From: CALIKS01 sp964440295
GTDB lineage: Archaea > Thermoproteota > Nitrososphaeria_A > Caldarchaeales > Calditenuaceae
Direction: 5' to 3'
NCBI GenBank assembly: GCA_964440295.1
Contig: CAYTRT010000046.1
Span: 1 to 5,419 of the forward strand
DNA: 5,419 nt
Shown: positions 4,512 to 5,419 of the stretch, one piece after another
Layout of the letters: each line of letters starts with the position of its first letter
How positions within the stretch are numbered: the first letter of the stretch is position 1
Notes under the pieces: generated by a model
Databases searched by the model: none
What the model saw: only the letters and a program-made list of their open reading frames with translations
Told to the model about the DNA's origin: nothing
Translations under genes and position numbers: made by a program

Positions 4512-5419
4512 ATGTCTGACGAAAAAGAGCTAGAGGAGGCAATTTGGCTTCTCCGACACCGCGTAAGGAGAAGAATCATCATGACGATTGGAGATGCTGG
4601 AAGGATAAGCGCCACAACTCTGAGGGATAAGCTTGGAATCAGCACGGGCAGCCTATACTACAATCTTAAACAGCTAGATAGATTAGTGACGCAGGATAGC
4701 AAAAGAAACTACGTCCTGACAGAGGAGGGAAACATTATTTATCGATTATTAAAGGAGCAAGGTGACATAAACCTAGAAACGATAAAAACTACGCAGAGCA
4801 GGTTGGAAATGATACTGTCTAATATTTTCTTTCCAATCTGGCTGGTAGCGCCTCTCTTGGATAGAGCACGACTCTCATTATTGGCGGGAGTTCTCTCGAT
4901 AACTTTTCTCTCCGCCTTACTCCTAAACTCTAAGGCAGAGCTAATCATACTTCACATATACCACTTTCCAAACTTTTCAATCAACAGTTACGTCTTAAAA
5001 CTTCTGCTATCAATTTTAATTATTTACGTCTACGTTTCTGCAACTTCGTTTATTCATGACTTAATGACGCGTCGCAGCAGTGGAGAGGAAAAAATTTCCC
5101 TGCGGAGACTCATTTCGATATTTTTTGGACCCGACCTTCAGTGGGTTAAATTGATATGCTCGATAATGATCAGCATGCTTCCACTCGCTATCTATCCAGC
5201 GGTAGCCTTCGTCGATAGAGTAGCTGGCTGGGGACAATTCATGAGTAAGGGAGTAATTCCATCATCAATGGCCGCTAACATTACCTTAGTAATTGCACAG
5301 TTAGGGGTCTTTATACTCTTAACAGCCACTCTATCCTACTTGCGCAGATTAAGATGGCATGTCGCCGCCCTCATCTCGTTCTCCGTAATTTACTTATCGA
5401 TCGTCGTTCAGTATATAGT
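4512..5419 (+). CDS. Membrane-anchored winged-helix transcriptional regulator, C-terminus outside the window
   Basis: A 302-codon open frame that reaches the right edge without a stop. Residues 1-80 form an ArsR-like winged helix: helices at 4-26 (WLLRHRVRRRIIMTIGD), a helix-turn-helix TTLRDKLGISTGSLYYNLKQLD (35-56, recognition helix about 45-56) and a wing LVTQDSKRNYVLTEEG (58-73). After a linker come hydrophobic segments at about 103-116, 121-138, 160-181, 211-234, 253-277 and 283-302: five or six membrane passes. Archaeal proteins of this layout are thought to act as one-component membrane sensors that bind DNA directly; the signal here is unknown. The ATG at 4512 is preferred because the AT-rich CGATATAATTTTG (4475-4487) lies about 30 bp before it; an in-frame TTG at 4485 is the alternative. 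The dyad cluster upstream makes autoregulation plausible, which is inference. Confidence 0.85.
   Translation, partial: MSDEKELEEAIWLLRHRVRRRIIMTIGDAGRISATTLRDKLGISTGSLYYNLKQLDRLVTQDSKRNYVLTEEGNIIYRLLKEQGDINLETIKTTQSRLEMILSNIFFPIWLVAPLLDRARLSLLAGVLSITFLSALLLNSKAELIILHIYHFPNFSINSYVLKLLLSILIIYVYVSATSFIHDLMTRRSSGEEKISLRRLISIFFGPDLQWVKLICSIMISMLPLAIYPAVAFVDRVAGWGQFMSKGVIPSSMAANITLVIAQLGVFILLTATLSYLRRLRWHVAALISFSVIYLSIVVQYI

Noticed and set aside
4463..4948. Minus-strand frames of 60 and 69 codons
   Set aside because: They are shadows of the winged-helix membrane gene, which has a clear domain structure in the plus strand.

Overview
The window reads as a chromosomal segment of a TACK-group archaeon, probably thermophilic and close to the Nitrososphaeria/Caldarchaeales branch. 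The evidence is an archaeal (HMf-type) histone, a trimeric-type archaeal adenylate kinase (AdkA), an archaeal TrmI tRNA methyltransferase, a membrane-anchored winged-helix regulator, TATA boxes 26-30 nt upstream of start codons (leaderless mRNAs), TTG starts, and a tRNA gene with an intron in the T-loop. The lineage call is inferred from the gene types only.

Left part (1-480): an open minus-strand frame runs off the left edge (1-108). A complete tRNA-Glu(UUC) gene lies on the minus strand (341 down to 245), interrupted in its T-loop between positions 58 and 59 by a 22-nt intron. An AT-rich palindromic TATA element (366-378) follows. About 50 bp further on, on the opposite strand, lies an orphan 3' part of a second tRNA-Glu-like sequence (420-448): variable loop, T-arm, acceptor 3' strand and discriminator, with no matching 5' part in the window. 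It is either the 3' half of a trans-spliced (split) tRNA or the scar of an integration event. An 18-bp perfect palindrome overlaps its end.

Middle part (588-2418): a polytopic tryptophan-rich sensory protein (TspO/MBR-related long form) is encoded on the plus strand but split by a -1 frameshift at a run of five A. It converges on a minus-strand gene for a zinc-ribbon/coiled-coil protein with a Pro/Ala/Gln/Thr linker and two SHOCT-like repeats.

Right part (2419-5419): the histone gene is transcribed divergently from the zinc-ribbon gene and is followed by adkA. adkA meets trmI tail to tail, the two stop codons sharing one palindromic octamer (TGACGTCA). Upstream of trmI, a 231-bp divergent region carries a TATA box for trmI, a second TATA, four TCTGA/TCAGA half-sites in two dyads and a possible 16-codon leaderless ORF. 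It leads into a winged-helix plus multi-TM membrane protein cut by the right edge.

Most genes are single transcription units; only histone-adkA could be one. The clearest functional link is between TrmI, which methylates A57/A58 in tRNA T-loops, and the tRNA-Glu gene whose intron sits directly next to A58.
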